A stretch of DNA of 64,000 nucleotides from Thermoanaerobaculales bacterium (GTDB lineage Bacteria; Acidobacteriota; Thermoanaerobaculia; Thermoanaerobaculales; Sulfomarinibacteraceae), in the NCBI GenBank assembly GCA_029287235.1, contig JARFRM010000288.1, forward strand, positions 59,891 to 123,890, in the 5' to 3' direction. Of the stretch, positions 30,829 through 39,130 are shown in pieces. Numbering within the stretch: the first letter of the stretch is position 1; each line of letters begins with the position of its first letter. The notes under the pieces were generated by a model. The model was not told the DNA's origin, made no database searches, and worked only from the letters and a program-made list of their open reading frames with translations. Made by a program: the position numbers and the translations under genes.

Positions 30829-31449
30829 GTGATCATCACTTGCCCGGAGTGCGAAACAAAATATCGATACGACGAGCGACTGTTTGACGGCGAGGCCGTG
30901 AAACAGGTCAAGTGCACTTCGTGTGGAGTTTCCTTCGAGACCGCCAATCCGGTGCTGAAAGATGCGGATTCCGGGACGTCGGGTGATGACGACATCGGCG
31001 AAAAATTCGAGCTCGCCGATGACTCCGGAGCCACGTGGAATCCGGCGTTCTCCGAGGTTCCGGAATCGACGCCGTCCCCGGTTACGGACTCAACTCTCCC
31101 CGGAGGGGGACCCGGCGAAGAACCGCCGATGCCGGCCGACCCCCGTTATTCGCTGGCGGTCATAGCCGGTGGCCAAGCCGGCAGCGTCTTCCAGATCCAA
31201 AAAACCCGGACCTTCCTCGGTAGGGGGTCGGCGATGGACATCCAGTTGCGGGATTCCGAGGTGTCTCGTCGGCATGCCTTGCTCGAAATCTGCGAACCCG
31301 ATGTCAGCTTGACGGACCTCCAAGCGACCAACGGAACGTGGTTCAACGGCGCCCAGATCCAATCGACCAAACTGGGCCACCAGGATGAGTTCACCCTCGG
31401 GTCGACCACCCTGATGCTCATCGTGACTCCGGTGCGTGACACGCCATAG
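30829..31449 (+). CDS. MJ0042-type zinc finger plus FHA domain protein
   Basis: Cytoplasmic 206-aa protein. The first 40 residues form an MJ0042-type zinc ribbon (C5, C8, C29, C32), then an acidic, Pro/Ser-rich linker (about 41-105) and a forkhead-associated domain with GRGS (131-134), SRRH (146-149) and TNGTWFNG. FHA domains bind phosphothreonine peptides, so it is likely an adaptor for Ser/Thr-kinase signalling; no kinase is in the window. GTG start with CGGAGG ATGAC spacing. The ABC operon follows after 144 bp with its own ribosome site; whether it shares the transcript is not clear. Confidence 0.9.
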   Translation: MIITCPECETKYRYDERLFDGEAVKQVKCTSCGVSFETANPVLKDADSGTSGDDDIGEKFELADDSGATWNPAFSEVPESTPSPVTDSTLPGGGPGEEPPMPADPRYSLAVIAGGQAGSVFQIQKTRTFLGRGSAMDIQLRDSEVSRRHALLEICEPDVSLTDLQATNGTWFNGAQIQSTKLGHQDEFTLGSTTLMLIVTPVRDTP

Positions 31450-31593
31450 CGTCAGTTTGACGTGATTGCGCCCGACCAGCAGCTTGAATCGAACATTGAT
31501 ACCGGCATCGGTTTTGCTTATCGTGCGCCATTGAATAACGAATTTCCACCGGCCGGGGCACGGTCCCACAGCCGGCCGACAAGGAGTCTTGCG

Positions 31594-32541
31594 ATGATCG
31601 AAGTCGAAAACCTGACGAAGATCTACGTCGACAGCCCGGTGGTCGACCGCCTCTCGTTCTTCGTCCCCGAGGGCCAGATTCTCGGATTCCTCGGTCCCAA
31701 CGGCGCCGGCAAGACCACCGCCATGCGGATGATGACCGGATTCCTGCCCGCCACCTCGGGCGAGGTCGTGGTGGCCGGGATCAATCTCGACGCTGACCCT
31801 GTGGGCCTCCGTCGAAAGATCGGCTATCTGCCCGAGAATGTGCCCCTCTACCCCGAGCTGCGAGTGGAGGAGTACCTTCGGTTTCGCGCCGATGTCGAGG
31901 GTGTTCCCCGAGCCGAATTCCCCGGTCGGCTCGACTATGTGATCGAGCGATGCATGCTCTCGGATGTCAGCCGGCAGGTGATCGGCACCCTTTCCAAGGG
32001 CTTCCGTCAGCGTGTGGGTTTGGCGGGAGCGTTGATTCACGAGCCGCCGGTCCTCATCCTCGACGAGCCCACCGTCGGCCTCGATCCCAATCAGATCATC
32101 AAGGTGCGGGAGCTCATCACCGAGCTCGGTCAGGACCACACGGTGGTACTGTCGACCCACATCCTGCCCGAGGTCGAGCAGGTCTGTGAACGGGTCTTCA
32201 TCATCGACAACGGGAGAATCGTCGCCGACGGAACTCCCGACGCGCTTCGGACCCGGCTCATCGGAAACCCGGTCGTCCGGGTCGAGGTCAAGGGTGCGGA
32301 CGTCGATGCCGTCGAGTCGCTCGGACGGTTGCCCGGCGTCGTCGCCGCCGAGGGGAGGACGAACGGTGTTTTCCTTGTCGAGCACCTCAGCGACGCGGAC
32401 CCCCGTGAGGCTGTCTTTCACCTCGCCGTGGAGCGAGGCTGGGTGCTCATCGGTCTGACGCCCGAGCAGGCGACCCTCGAGGACGTCTTTGTTCGGTTGA
32501 CGACCGCCGATGAGGCGGCGTCCATGGCCCGGGAGGTGTGA
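31594..32541 (+). CDS. ABC transporter ATP-binding protein (GldA/CcmA-like)
   Basis: ATPase of 315 aa for the permease that follows. Walker A GPNGAGKTT (34-42), Q-loop region YLPENVPLYPELRV, signature LSKGFRQRVGLA (the variant common in ABC-2 exporters), Walker B VLILDEPTVGLDP and the switch His in LSTHIL. A C-terminal extension of about 90 residues is typical of the GldA/NatA group. AAGGAG seven bases upstream fixes the ATG at 31594; the open frame to 31462 is not used. First gene of a four-gene operon with the permease, a GldG-like protein and a DUF4340 protein. Confidence 0.93.
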   Translation: MIEVENLTKIYVDSPVVDRLSFFVPEGQILGFLGPNGAGKTTAMRMMTGFLPATSGEVVVAGINLDADPVGLRRKIGYLPENVPLYPELRVEEYLRFRADVEGVPRAEFPGRLDYVIERCMLSDVSRQVIGTLSKGFRQRVGLAGALIHEPPVLILDEPTVGLDPNQIIKVRELITELGQDHTVVLSTHILPEVEQVCERVFIIDNGRIVADGTPDALRTRLIGNPVVRVEVKGADVDAVESLGRLPGVVAAEGRTNGVFLVEHLSDADPREAVFHLAVERGWVLIGLTPEQATLEDVFVRLTTADEAASMAREV

Positions 32542-32542
32542 G

Positions 32543-33283
32543 ATGAAGGCATTTTCGGCCGTCGTCCGCCGCGAGCTCATCGCCTACTTCTCGTCGCCGT
32601 TGGCCTACATCGTCATGGCGGCTTTTCTCCTGCTCCAGGGAGCGCTCTTCGCGCTGATCATCGGCTACCTCAGCCAGCCCGGCCAGTCATCGTTGTCGAT
32701 CCTCCAGGCTTTTTTCGGGGGCACGATTTTCTTCTGGTTTTTCCTGGTGGTGGCACCACTCATCACGATGCGTCTCGTGGCCGAGGAACGGCGCTCGGGC
32801 ACCATCGAGGTGCTGCTGACCTCGCCGGTGACCGAGGCCCAGGTGATCGCCGGCAAGTTTTCCGCGGCCCTGGCTTTTTATCTCGCACTCTGGCTCCCGA
32901 CGGTGGTCTACGTGCTCATGATCAAAAGCCAGGCCTCCGTCGATTGGGGCGCGGTGGCGGCGTCGTATCTGGGGGTTGCGCTCATCGGCGCCCTCTTTGT
33001 CTCCCTCGGCCTCTTCGCCTCGACACTGACCCGAAACCAGATCATCGCCGCAGTTCTCGCCTTCACCGGCCTCATCATCCTCTTTGGGATGCCGTTGTTG
33101 CGAGGCCTGTTGATTTCCTCATCGGGATTCGGTGCGGTGATCGACCATGCCGATCTTTGGCAGCACATGGCGGACTACTCGAAGGGCATCGTCGACACCC
33201 GGTACGTCGCCTACGAGCTGTCGCTCACGTGCCTCTTTCTCTTTCTGTCGACCAAGAGCCTCGAACTGAACAAGTGGAGGTAG
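32543..33283 (+). CDS. ABC-2 type permease (GldF-like)
   Basis: Integral inner-membrane protein of 246 aa with six predicted membrane segments, starting FSAVVRRELIAYFSSPLAYI, the usual amphipathic entry of ABC-2 permeases, and the conserved EERRSGTIEVLLTSPV element between helices 2 and 3. It starts one base after the ATPase stop with GGGAGG upstream, and ends 3 bp before the GldG-like gene. The pairing with GldG identifies the GldFG-type exporter group; its cargo is not known. Confidence 0.92.
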   Translation: MKAFSAVVRRELIAYFSSPLAYIVMAAFLLLQGALFALIIGYLSQPGQSSLSILQAFFGGTIFFWFFLVVAPLITMRLVAEERRSGTIEVLLTSPVTEAQVIAGKFSAALAFYLALWLPTVVYVLMIKSQASVDWGAVAASYLGVALIGALFVSLGLFASTLTRNQIIAAVLAFTGLIILFGMPLLRGLLISSSGFGAVIDHADLWQHMADYSKGIVDTRYVAYELSLTCLFLFLSTKSLELNKWR

Positions 33284-33286
33284 GCG

Positions 33287-34780
33287 ATGAGAAAGCAAGC
33301 ACTGCGTTACGGTGTGGCGGGCGGCGCGGCCCTGGTCCTGGTCCTCGGTCTGGTCCTCATGGCCAATTGGCTCGGGGCTCGCCACTACAAACGGTGGGAT
33401 TGGACGTCGTCAAAGCTCTACTCCCTGTCCGAAAAGAGCCTCAACCTGGTCGGATCCCTGGAAGAGGACATCCGGATTGTGGTCTTCATGGTTCCGGGCA
33501 GTCCTCTCTACGATCAAGTACATGAGCTTTTGTCGAGATACCAGGCGGCGTCCGACCAAATCGCCGTGGAGTACATCGATCCCGACAAGGAGCCGCTCAG
33601 AACCACCCAGCTCACCCAGGAGTACGGTGTCTCCGTGGCCGACACCGTGGTCTTCATTGTCGGTGATCGAACCAAGTACGTGACCGCCGAACAGATGGTG
33701 GAATACGACTACGCGGGCATGGAGTATGGCCAGCAGCCGACCATCCGAGCCTTCCAAGGCGAGGAGCAATTCACATCGGCCATCCTGTCGCTGGTGGCGA
33801 CGGAGGTACCGAAGATCTACTTTGTCACCGGCCACGGAGAAGCCTCTCTGGCGTCGGTGGGGACCGGCGCTCTGGCCGAACGCAGCCTGACGGTACTTGC
33901 GGATTCTTTGCGGCGGGACAACATGGAGGCGGAAGACATCAGCCTGCTGTCGGGTGACGTGCCATCCGATGCCGACGTCCTCGTGATTGTCGGGCCGACC
34001 ACCGCCTACACCGCTGCCGAAATCGCGGTCCTCGACGCATATCTCGATGGTGGTGGGAGGCTTCTGGTGGCCCTCGATCCCCTCATCGAGCCCGAAGGAA
34101 CCATGCGGATGACCCGCCTCGAGGGCTTTCTCGCCAATCGCGGCGTCGTGGTCAACAACGATTTGGTGGTGGATCCGTCGCGCAAGCTGCCGTACTTCGA
34201 TCTGTCGGCGGTCTATCTGACCGATTTCGCGGATCACCCTGTGACCAAGGGACTCGAGGGAATTGCCGTTCTCTTCACCGTGACGCGATCATTGGGCGTC
34301 GACTCGGACGATGCCCGGGTCCTGGTGGAGACCACCGACGAGGGCTGGGGCGAAACCGATCTCGGGATGCTGCTCCGGGGTGATCCTGTCGTCTTCGACG
34401 ATGGCATCGACACCCTGGGTCCGGTTGCGGTGGCGGTGGTGGCGGAGGGCTCGGCGACAGCCGCAGTGTTCGATGACGGGGGTGATCCGACCGCTGATCT
34501 CGAGGGTGAGCGCACTTACCGCCTGGCGGTGTTCGGCGACTCCGATTTTCTCACCGATGTGGACATCGGCAACGCCGGCAACTCGATCATGGCCATGAAC
34601 ACTCTCAACTGGATGACCTTTCGAGAGATCTCCATGGGAATTCCGCCTCGAAATGTAGAAGATCTGAACCTCTTCATCGGTCAGCAGCAGATGCGGATCA
34701 TCCTCGTGGTGGTTCTCCTCGTGATGCCGGGTGCGGCCATCGCCATGGGAATCCTGGTGTGGCGGCGCCGCAAGCACTGA
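33287..34780 (+). CDS. GldG-like ABC transporter auxiliary protein
   Basis: 497-aa protein with an N-terminal membrane anchor (about 11-30), a large soluble domain outside the membrane and a C-terminal helix (IILVVVLLVMPGAAIAMGIL). The start of the soluble part, YSLSEKSLNLVGSLEEDIRI, and FVTGHGEASL match the ABC_transp_aux/GldG family, which is linked to gliding in Bacteroidota but widely present in non-gliding bacteria. The domain has a thioredoxin-like to glutamine-amidotransferase-like topology without an obvious active site. Third gene of the operon. Confidence 0.9.
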   Translation: MRKQALRYGVAGGAALVLVLGLVLMANWLGARHYKRWDWTSSKLYSLSEKSLNLVGSLEEDIRIVVFMVPGSPLYDQVHELLSRYQAASDQIAVEYIDPDKEPLRTTQLTQEYGVSVADTVVFIVGDRTKYVTAEQMVEYDYAGMEYGQQPTIRAFQGEEQFTSAILSLVATEVPKIYFVTGHGEASLASVGTGALAERSLTVLADSLRRDNMEAEDISLLSGDVPSDADVLVIVGPTTAYTAAEIAVLDAYLDGGGRLLVALDPLIEPEGTMRMTRLEGFLANRGVVVNNDLVVDPSRKLPYFDLSAVYLTDFADHPVTKGLEGIAVLFTVTRSLGVDSDDARVLVETTDEGWGETDLGMLLRGDPVVFDDGIDTLGPVAVAVVAEGSATAAVFDDGGDPTADLEGERTYRLAVFGDSDFLTDVDIGNAGNSIMAMNTLNWMTFREISMGIPPRNVEDLNLFIGQQQMRIILVVVLLVMPGAAIAMGILVWRRRKH

Positions 34781-34802
34781 CGCCGCGGGTGGGAGGAGCG
34801 AG

Positions 34803-36146
34803 ATGCGAAGCGGAACCCTGATCATCCTGGCGATCGTGGCGGTGGCACTGGGTGCGTTCATCTTCTTTGTCGAGCGTCATCAACCGACCACCGATGAGGC
34901 CGTGGAAAGGGCCGACCGGGTTTTCCCCGAGCTCGACGAGGACACGATCGAGACGGTGGAGATCGAGTCCAACCACGGTCACGTTCGGTTTTCACTGGTC
35001 GAGGGTGAGTGGCGGATGGTCGAACCGTTGGACTGGGCGGCGGACCCGACGGCCGTGCGTTCCCTGCTCGGAGCCATCGCCAATCTCGATGCCGAGAGAA
35101 CGCTCTCTCTCGGCGAGGTGGCACTGTCCGACTACGGTCTCGATAATCCCCTCCTTGGAGTGGTACTCGTGGATGCGAACGGGGTGCGCTTTGCCCTTGC
35201 GGTGGGAGATGCGACGCCCCTCGGGTCGAAACGAGCCGTCCGACGAGGCACGGATGACGAGATCATCCTGAGCGCGGACGCCTTTGTGGCCGCCCTCGAT
35301 CGGGAGGTCGACGAGTGGCGATCGCGAGACGTCATCGAATTGGCCGAGCACGATCTCGAGTCGATCGAGATCTCGACCGTCGAGGATCGGATCCGGGTCG
35401 AACAGATCAACGGCCGCTGGCAGCTCATCGAGCCCCTGGTCGATCTCGCCGATCGCGACCAGCTTCAGAGCCTGGTCTCCGAGCTCAACACGCTTCGGGT
35501 CGGTGAGTTTCTGTCCGAAGATGGAGATCCTTCCGAGCTCGGGCTCGATCCTCCCGCGTTTCGCGTCGTCCTGAAACCGAAGGGCGGGGAAACAACCACG
35601 ACTCTCGAGCTGTCGGCCTCCGAGGAGGGTGCGGGCACGGTTGTCTGTCGCCGCAACGGGGTGGATCTCTTCCAGGTGTCTGATTCCATCGCGACCAGAC
35701 TTTCCAAGGCGCCGGTCCTGTGGCGGTCTGACAAGGTGTGGTCGTTCAGCACGTGGGACGCGGCGACGATCGAGTTGACGGGATCCGCCGGCAAGATCGT
35801 TCTCGACCGGGTTGACGGTCTCTGGCAATTCGACGACGGCGGTGAGGCCGACAACGCCGAGGTTCGCCGGCGGCTCAACGCTCTCTCAGACCTGGAGGTT
35901 CGCGAACACGATCTCATGTTGCCTCCCACCCAGGTCATGGGGAGCGTGATCGTCGTCCTCGAAGACGACAACATCGAAGGCCTCACCTACACCTTCTATG
36001 CGCCCATAGAGGAGGGCGGCCACGCTGCGGTGACCGTCAGCGCGCGCGCTAACGTGATGGGGGTCGACGCCGTGACCGCGGAGACCATTCTCGGCAATCT
36101 CGAGAAGCTGAAACCGATCGTGGAGGGTGACCCCGCCGGCGAGTAG
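34803..36146 (+). CDS. DUF4340 domain protein
   Basis: 447 aa: one N-terminal membrane segment (LIILAIVAVALGAFIFFVE), then repeated beta-rich units of about 140 residues, each with a W-x-L/M-x-x-P-L-x-W/D signature (GEWRMVEPLDW; GRWQLIEPLVD; GLWQFDDGG) and LSEFGLDNP-like turns (LSDYGLDNPLLGV; PSELGLDPPAFRV). This is the DUF4340 family, nearly always next to GldG-like genes and of unknown function. ATG 34803 has GGGAGGAG upstream; the open frame from 34731 overlaps gldG and is not used. Last gene of the ABC operon. Confidence 0.88.
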   Translation: MRSGTLIILAIVAVALGAFIFFVERHQPTTDEAVERADRVFPELDEDTIETVEIESNHGHVRFSLVEGEWRMVEPLDWAADPTAVRSLLGAIANLDAERTLSLGEVALSDYGLDNPLLGVVLVDANGVRFALAVGDATPLGSKRAVRRGTDDEIILSADAFVAALDREVDEWRSRDVIELAEHDLESIEISTVEDRIRVEQINGRWQLIEPLVDLADRDQLQSLVSELNTLRVGEFLSEDGDPSELGLDPPAFRVVLKPKGGETTTTLELSASEEGAGTVVCRRNGVDLFQVSDSIATRLSKAPVLWRSDKVWSFSTWDAATIELTGSAGKIVLDRVDGLWQFDDGGEADNAEVRRRLNALSDLEVREHDLMLPPTQVMGSVIVVLEDDNIEGLTYTFYAPIEEGGHAAVTVSARANVMGVDAVTAETILGNLEKLKPIVEGDPAGE

Positions 36147-36284
36147 GATCAGAGGTCGTGACGTCTTGATCGGCGCCGCCGGCCCATGGTCGTGAGGTCT
36201 TGAACTCAACGGCGCGCGTTCTCCAGATACCAAAACCCCAAGACCCTCCCGCCAAGCTACAATGCTCCGACCCTGGAGGTTTTC

Positions 36285-38585
36285 TTGACGCAGGCGGTCT
36301 GGCGGGAGCGGTTTGACGAACTTCGGCGGCGGCGGCCCGGTCTCGCCCAGCGGGTGTGCCGTCGGCTGCTGCTCGACATGCAGCGACAGGGCCTCATCGA
36401 CCTCGACGACATCGACGAGGAGATCGCCGTCGCCCTCAACCTCTCGGGTTCGCCGGCCAGGCTCGACCCGAATAGGCCAAAGCCCCGGTTGCCCAAACAG
36501 AGTCGGCACGCGCTCTACGAGTTGGCGTTGAAATACGCCGAGCGCCACCTGTCGGCCGACGAAATCGACACCACCATCGTGCTCACCGAAAAGCGGGCGC
36601 TCGCCCTCGAGGTGGCGCGGTTGGCGGAGGACGCCGACACCCCTCTCGGCGAGCTCCGCGACAGGGTGCACGAGTTTCTCGAGTTCGCGCCCGGCGAGGG
36701 CTCGTCCCTTCCCGAGGACGTCATCGGCACCCGCGCCGCCCTGGTCCGAAGGTTGCTCACCGATCACCTCGATTTCATCGCGGTGGCGAAGCGATTTGTC
36801 CGGGTCAGTGACTTCGGCTGGGTGCTCGATCGAATCGTCCCCACCTATGGTCAACAGGGGCGCCTCGGCGGCAAGGCCGCAGGGCTGGTTCTCGCCCACT
36901 CCATCCTGCAACAAGCGCACTACGAGGGGCGACTCAATGCCGAGTACCGTATCCCGCGGTCGTACTTTCTGCCGTCCAACGGCATCCTCGAGTTCATCGA
37001 GTACAACAATCTCGAGGAGATCATCAACGTCAAGTACAAGGACCTCGAGGAGGTGCGGCAGGAGTACCCGCTGGTCGAGCGCCTGTTCAAGAACGGCGCC
37101 ATGCCTCCGACCATCCACGACGGTCTCGAAAAGATGCTCATGGAGATCGGCGAACGGCCGCTGGTGGTCCGCTCGTCCAGCCTGCTCGAGGATCGCATCG
37201 GTCACGCCTTCTCCGGCAAGTACAAGAGTCTCTTCATTCGCAATCAGGGCACCATCGAGGCGCGATTGGACGCGCTCGAGAATGCCATTTCCGAGGTCTA
37301 TGCTTCGGTCTTCCACCCCGACCCCATCGAGTACCGGCGCAGCCGCGGGCTCCTCGATTTCCAGGAACAGATGGGCATCCTCATCCAGGAGGTGGTGGGT
37401 CGCGAGGTCGGCAACATGCTGGCGCCGGTCTTCGCCGGGGTGGCGTTTTCACGTTGCGAGATGCGCTGGTCGCCACGCATTCGCCACACCGACGGAATGG
37501 CGCGGTTGGTGCTCGGGCTCGGAACCCGGGCGGTGGACAGGACCGTTGACGACTATCCGGTTCTCGTCGCTCTCGAGCAGCCGACGCTCAGGGCGGTGCA
37601 ACAGCCGAATGAGGTCTACCGCTACTCGCAGGGTGCAGTCGACGTCATTGACCTCAACGAAGGCCAGTTCGATTCCATCTCCATCGAGCGATTCCTCGGG
37701 CGGGTTGGGCGCAAGCTGCCGCTGATGAACAAGATCTTCTCGATCTATCGCCACCGCCAGCTCCTGCCCATGGTGGGGCTCATGGCGCAGGTCGAGCCGT
37801 CCGAGCTCGTCGTCACCTTTGACGGGTTGGTGAAATCGGAATTCCCGAGCTCGCTCAAATCCATGCTCGATCTGTTGGAAGATGGTTTGGGTGAGCCCGT
37901 GGACGTCGAGTTCGCCCACGACGGGGAGAATCTCTTCATGCTCCAGTGTCGGGCTCTGAGCCTGGGGTCGTCGGCACAGCGGGTCCCGGTTCCGGCCACT
38001 ATCGACATCAGCGATCAGGTCTTCTCAGCCAACCGCTACGTACAGATGGCGCAAAGCCCCAACATCGAGTATGTGGTCCTCGTCGACCCGCGTGACTATG
38101 AGAAGCTGCCGACCCGAGAAGCCATGCTCCGCGTCGGCCGGGCGGTCAGTGCGCTCAATCAGAAGCTCCCCGAACGACGCTTCATCCTGATGGGACCCGG
38201 CCGTTGGGGCAGCAGCGGCGACATCCGGCTCGGCGTGCCCGTGACCTACTCCGACATCAGCCACACCGCCATGCTGGTGGAGATCGCGCGGCAACGCGGG
38301 TCCTATCTGCCGGATGTGTCCTTCGGTACCCACTTCTTCAACGATCTTGTCGAGTCGAAGATCGCCTACCTGCCGGTCTATCCTGACGACAAACGGGTCG
38401 TCTGGCACGAGGAGTTCCTCTGCGGATCCCCCAACGCCCTGGCCGAGCTGGCGCCCGATTTCGCGGATATGGAGCACGTGGTCCGCGTCATCCATGTGCC
38501 GGCGGTCGCCCATGGCCGGCTCATGCACGTGGTGATGGACGCCGAGGCCGATCGGGCGTTGGCGTTCCTCGCTCCTCCCAAGTGA
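36285..38585 (+). CDS. PEP/pyruvate-binding domain protein (PEP-synthase-like, non-canonical)
   Basis: 766 aa. Residues about 180-560 match the ATP-grasp PPDK_N/PEP synthase nucleotide-binding domain: GRLGGKAAGLVLAHSIL, PLVVRSSSLLEDRIGHAFSG and QLLIQEVVGR-like ILIQEVVGREVG. I do not find the canonical GGxTSHAA phosphohistidine loop or the TIM-barrel PEP site. A weak echo, SDISHTAMLVEIARQRG (His near 659), lies in the C-terminal part. The N-terminal 170 residues are family-specific helices. So it may transfer or sense phosphate rather than make PEP. TTG start with TGGAGG five bases upstream; TACAAT at 36258-36263 may be its -10 box. It follows the ABC operon after 138 bp. Confidence 0.8.
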   Translation: MTQAVWRERFDELRRRRPGLAQRVCRRLLLDMQRQGLIDLDDIDEEIAVALNLSGSPARLDPNRPKPRLPKQSRHALYELALKYAERHLSADEIDTTIVLTEKRALALEVARLAEDADTPLGELRDRVHEFLEFAPGEGSSLPEDVIGTRAALVRRLLTDHLDFIAVAKRFVRVSDFGWVLDRIVPTYGQQGRLGGKAAGLVLAHSILQQAHYEGRLNAEYRIPRSYFLPSNGILEFIEYNNLEEIINVKYKDLEEVRQEYPLVERLFKNGAMPPTIHDGLEKMLMEIGERPLVVRSSSLLEDRIGHAFSGKYKSLFIRNQGTIEARLDALENAISEVYASVFHPDPIEYRRSRGLLDFQEQMGILIQEVVGREVGNMLAPVFAGVAFSRCEMRWSPRIRHTDGMARLVLGLGTRAVDRTVDDYPVLVALEQPTLRAVQQPNEVYRYSQGAVDVIDLNEGQFDSISIERFLGRVGRKLPLMNKIFSIYRHRQLLPMVGLMAQVEPSELVVTFDGLVKSEFPSSLKSMLDLLEDGLGEPVDVEFAHDGENLFMLQCRALSLGSSAQRVPVPATIDISDQVFSANRYVQMAQSPNIEYVVLVDPRDYEKLPTREAMLRVGRAVSALNQKLPERRFILMGPGRWGSSGDIRLGVPVTYSDISHTAMLVEIARQRGSYLPDVSFGTHFFNDLVESKIAYLPVYPDDKRVVWHEEFLCGSPNALAELAPDFADMEHVVRVIHVPAVAHGRLMHVVMDAEADRALAFLAPPK

Positions 38586-39051
38586 TGAGCTGACCACAGC
38601 ATTTCACCGGCTCGGCACCAGTCAACAGTTCACGGTCGCCAGTTCACAGATCGGATTTCGCCGAGTTTCCGCGACAACGGGACCGTTGAAGCACAATCGA
38701 ACCGCAAGGACGCGAGGGTCGAATCGCTGTTTCACCGCAAAGATCGCGATGCTCGCTAAGAACAACTCAAAGACGATCACTTATTGGAACCATCGCACCA
38801 TCGCACCATCGCACGGAGAAACCGCAGATGACGCAGATGGACGCGAATTCCATAGCAACGTCGCAACCACGAAGACACGAAGACGCGAAGCGGAAAAATC
38901 GCCTCGAAGATTGGGGAAAAGGTCGGGCTTGAAGTCGGCAGGGTCAATCATCCGAAGGGCAGGCGAGGTCGAAAACGGGTATTTGGGTTGATGCGATGAG
39001 AATCGGAGGCGATGAAGTCGAGTTTGTGTGCGTGCTTTGGATACCGAAAAG
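38586..39051. repeat. Long spacer of degenerate word repeats
   Basis: No gene is credible. In order it holds CAACAGTTCACGGTCGCCAG (38626 on), GAACCGCAAGGACGCGAGG and CACCGCAAAGATCGCGATGC (38698-38755), three CATCGCAC words (38791-38815), ACGGAGAAACCGCAGATGAC and GCAGATGGACGCGAATTC (38814-38852), then CGCAACCACGAAGACACGAA and GACGCGAAGCGG (38866-38892). The rest to 39051 is plain sequence that converges on the gdh terminator. Confidence 0.65.
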
Positions 39052-39075
39052 AGCGCCCGGCGGTTGCCGGGCGCT
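39052..39075 (-). terminator. Rho-independent terminator of the glutamate dehydrogenase gene
   Basis: AGCGCCCGGC (39052-39061), GGTT loop, GCCGGGCGCT (39066-39075). On the minus strand the stem runs into TCTTTTC, a U-tract in the right place for the gene ending at 39131. Confidence 0.82.
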
Positions 39076-39081
39076 TTGCGA

Positions 39082-39109
39082 TGAACTGTGAACTGTGAAC
39101 TGTGAACTG
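39082..39109. repeat. Four tandem copies of TGAACTG
   Basis: A perfect 7-bp period over 28 bp between the terminator and the gdh stop. Related words, ACAGTTCAC and CAGTTCACAG, occur at 38626-38650 in the opposite orientation. Confidence 0.9.
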
Positions 39110-39130
39110 TCGACCGTCGACTTTGTGTTC

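Noticed and set aside
35886-37316. 476-codon frame antisense to the PEP-synthase-like gene
   Set aside because: Shadow frame; the plus strand has clear motifs and ribosome site.
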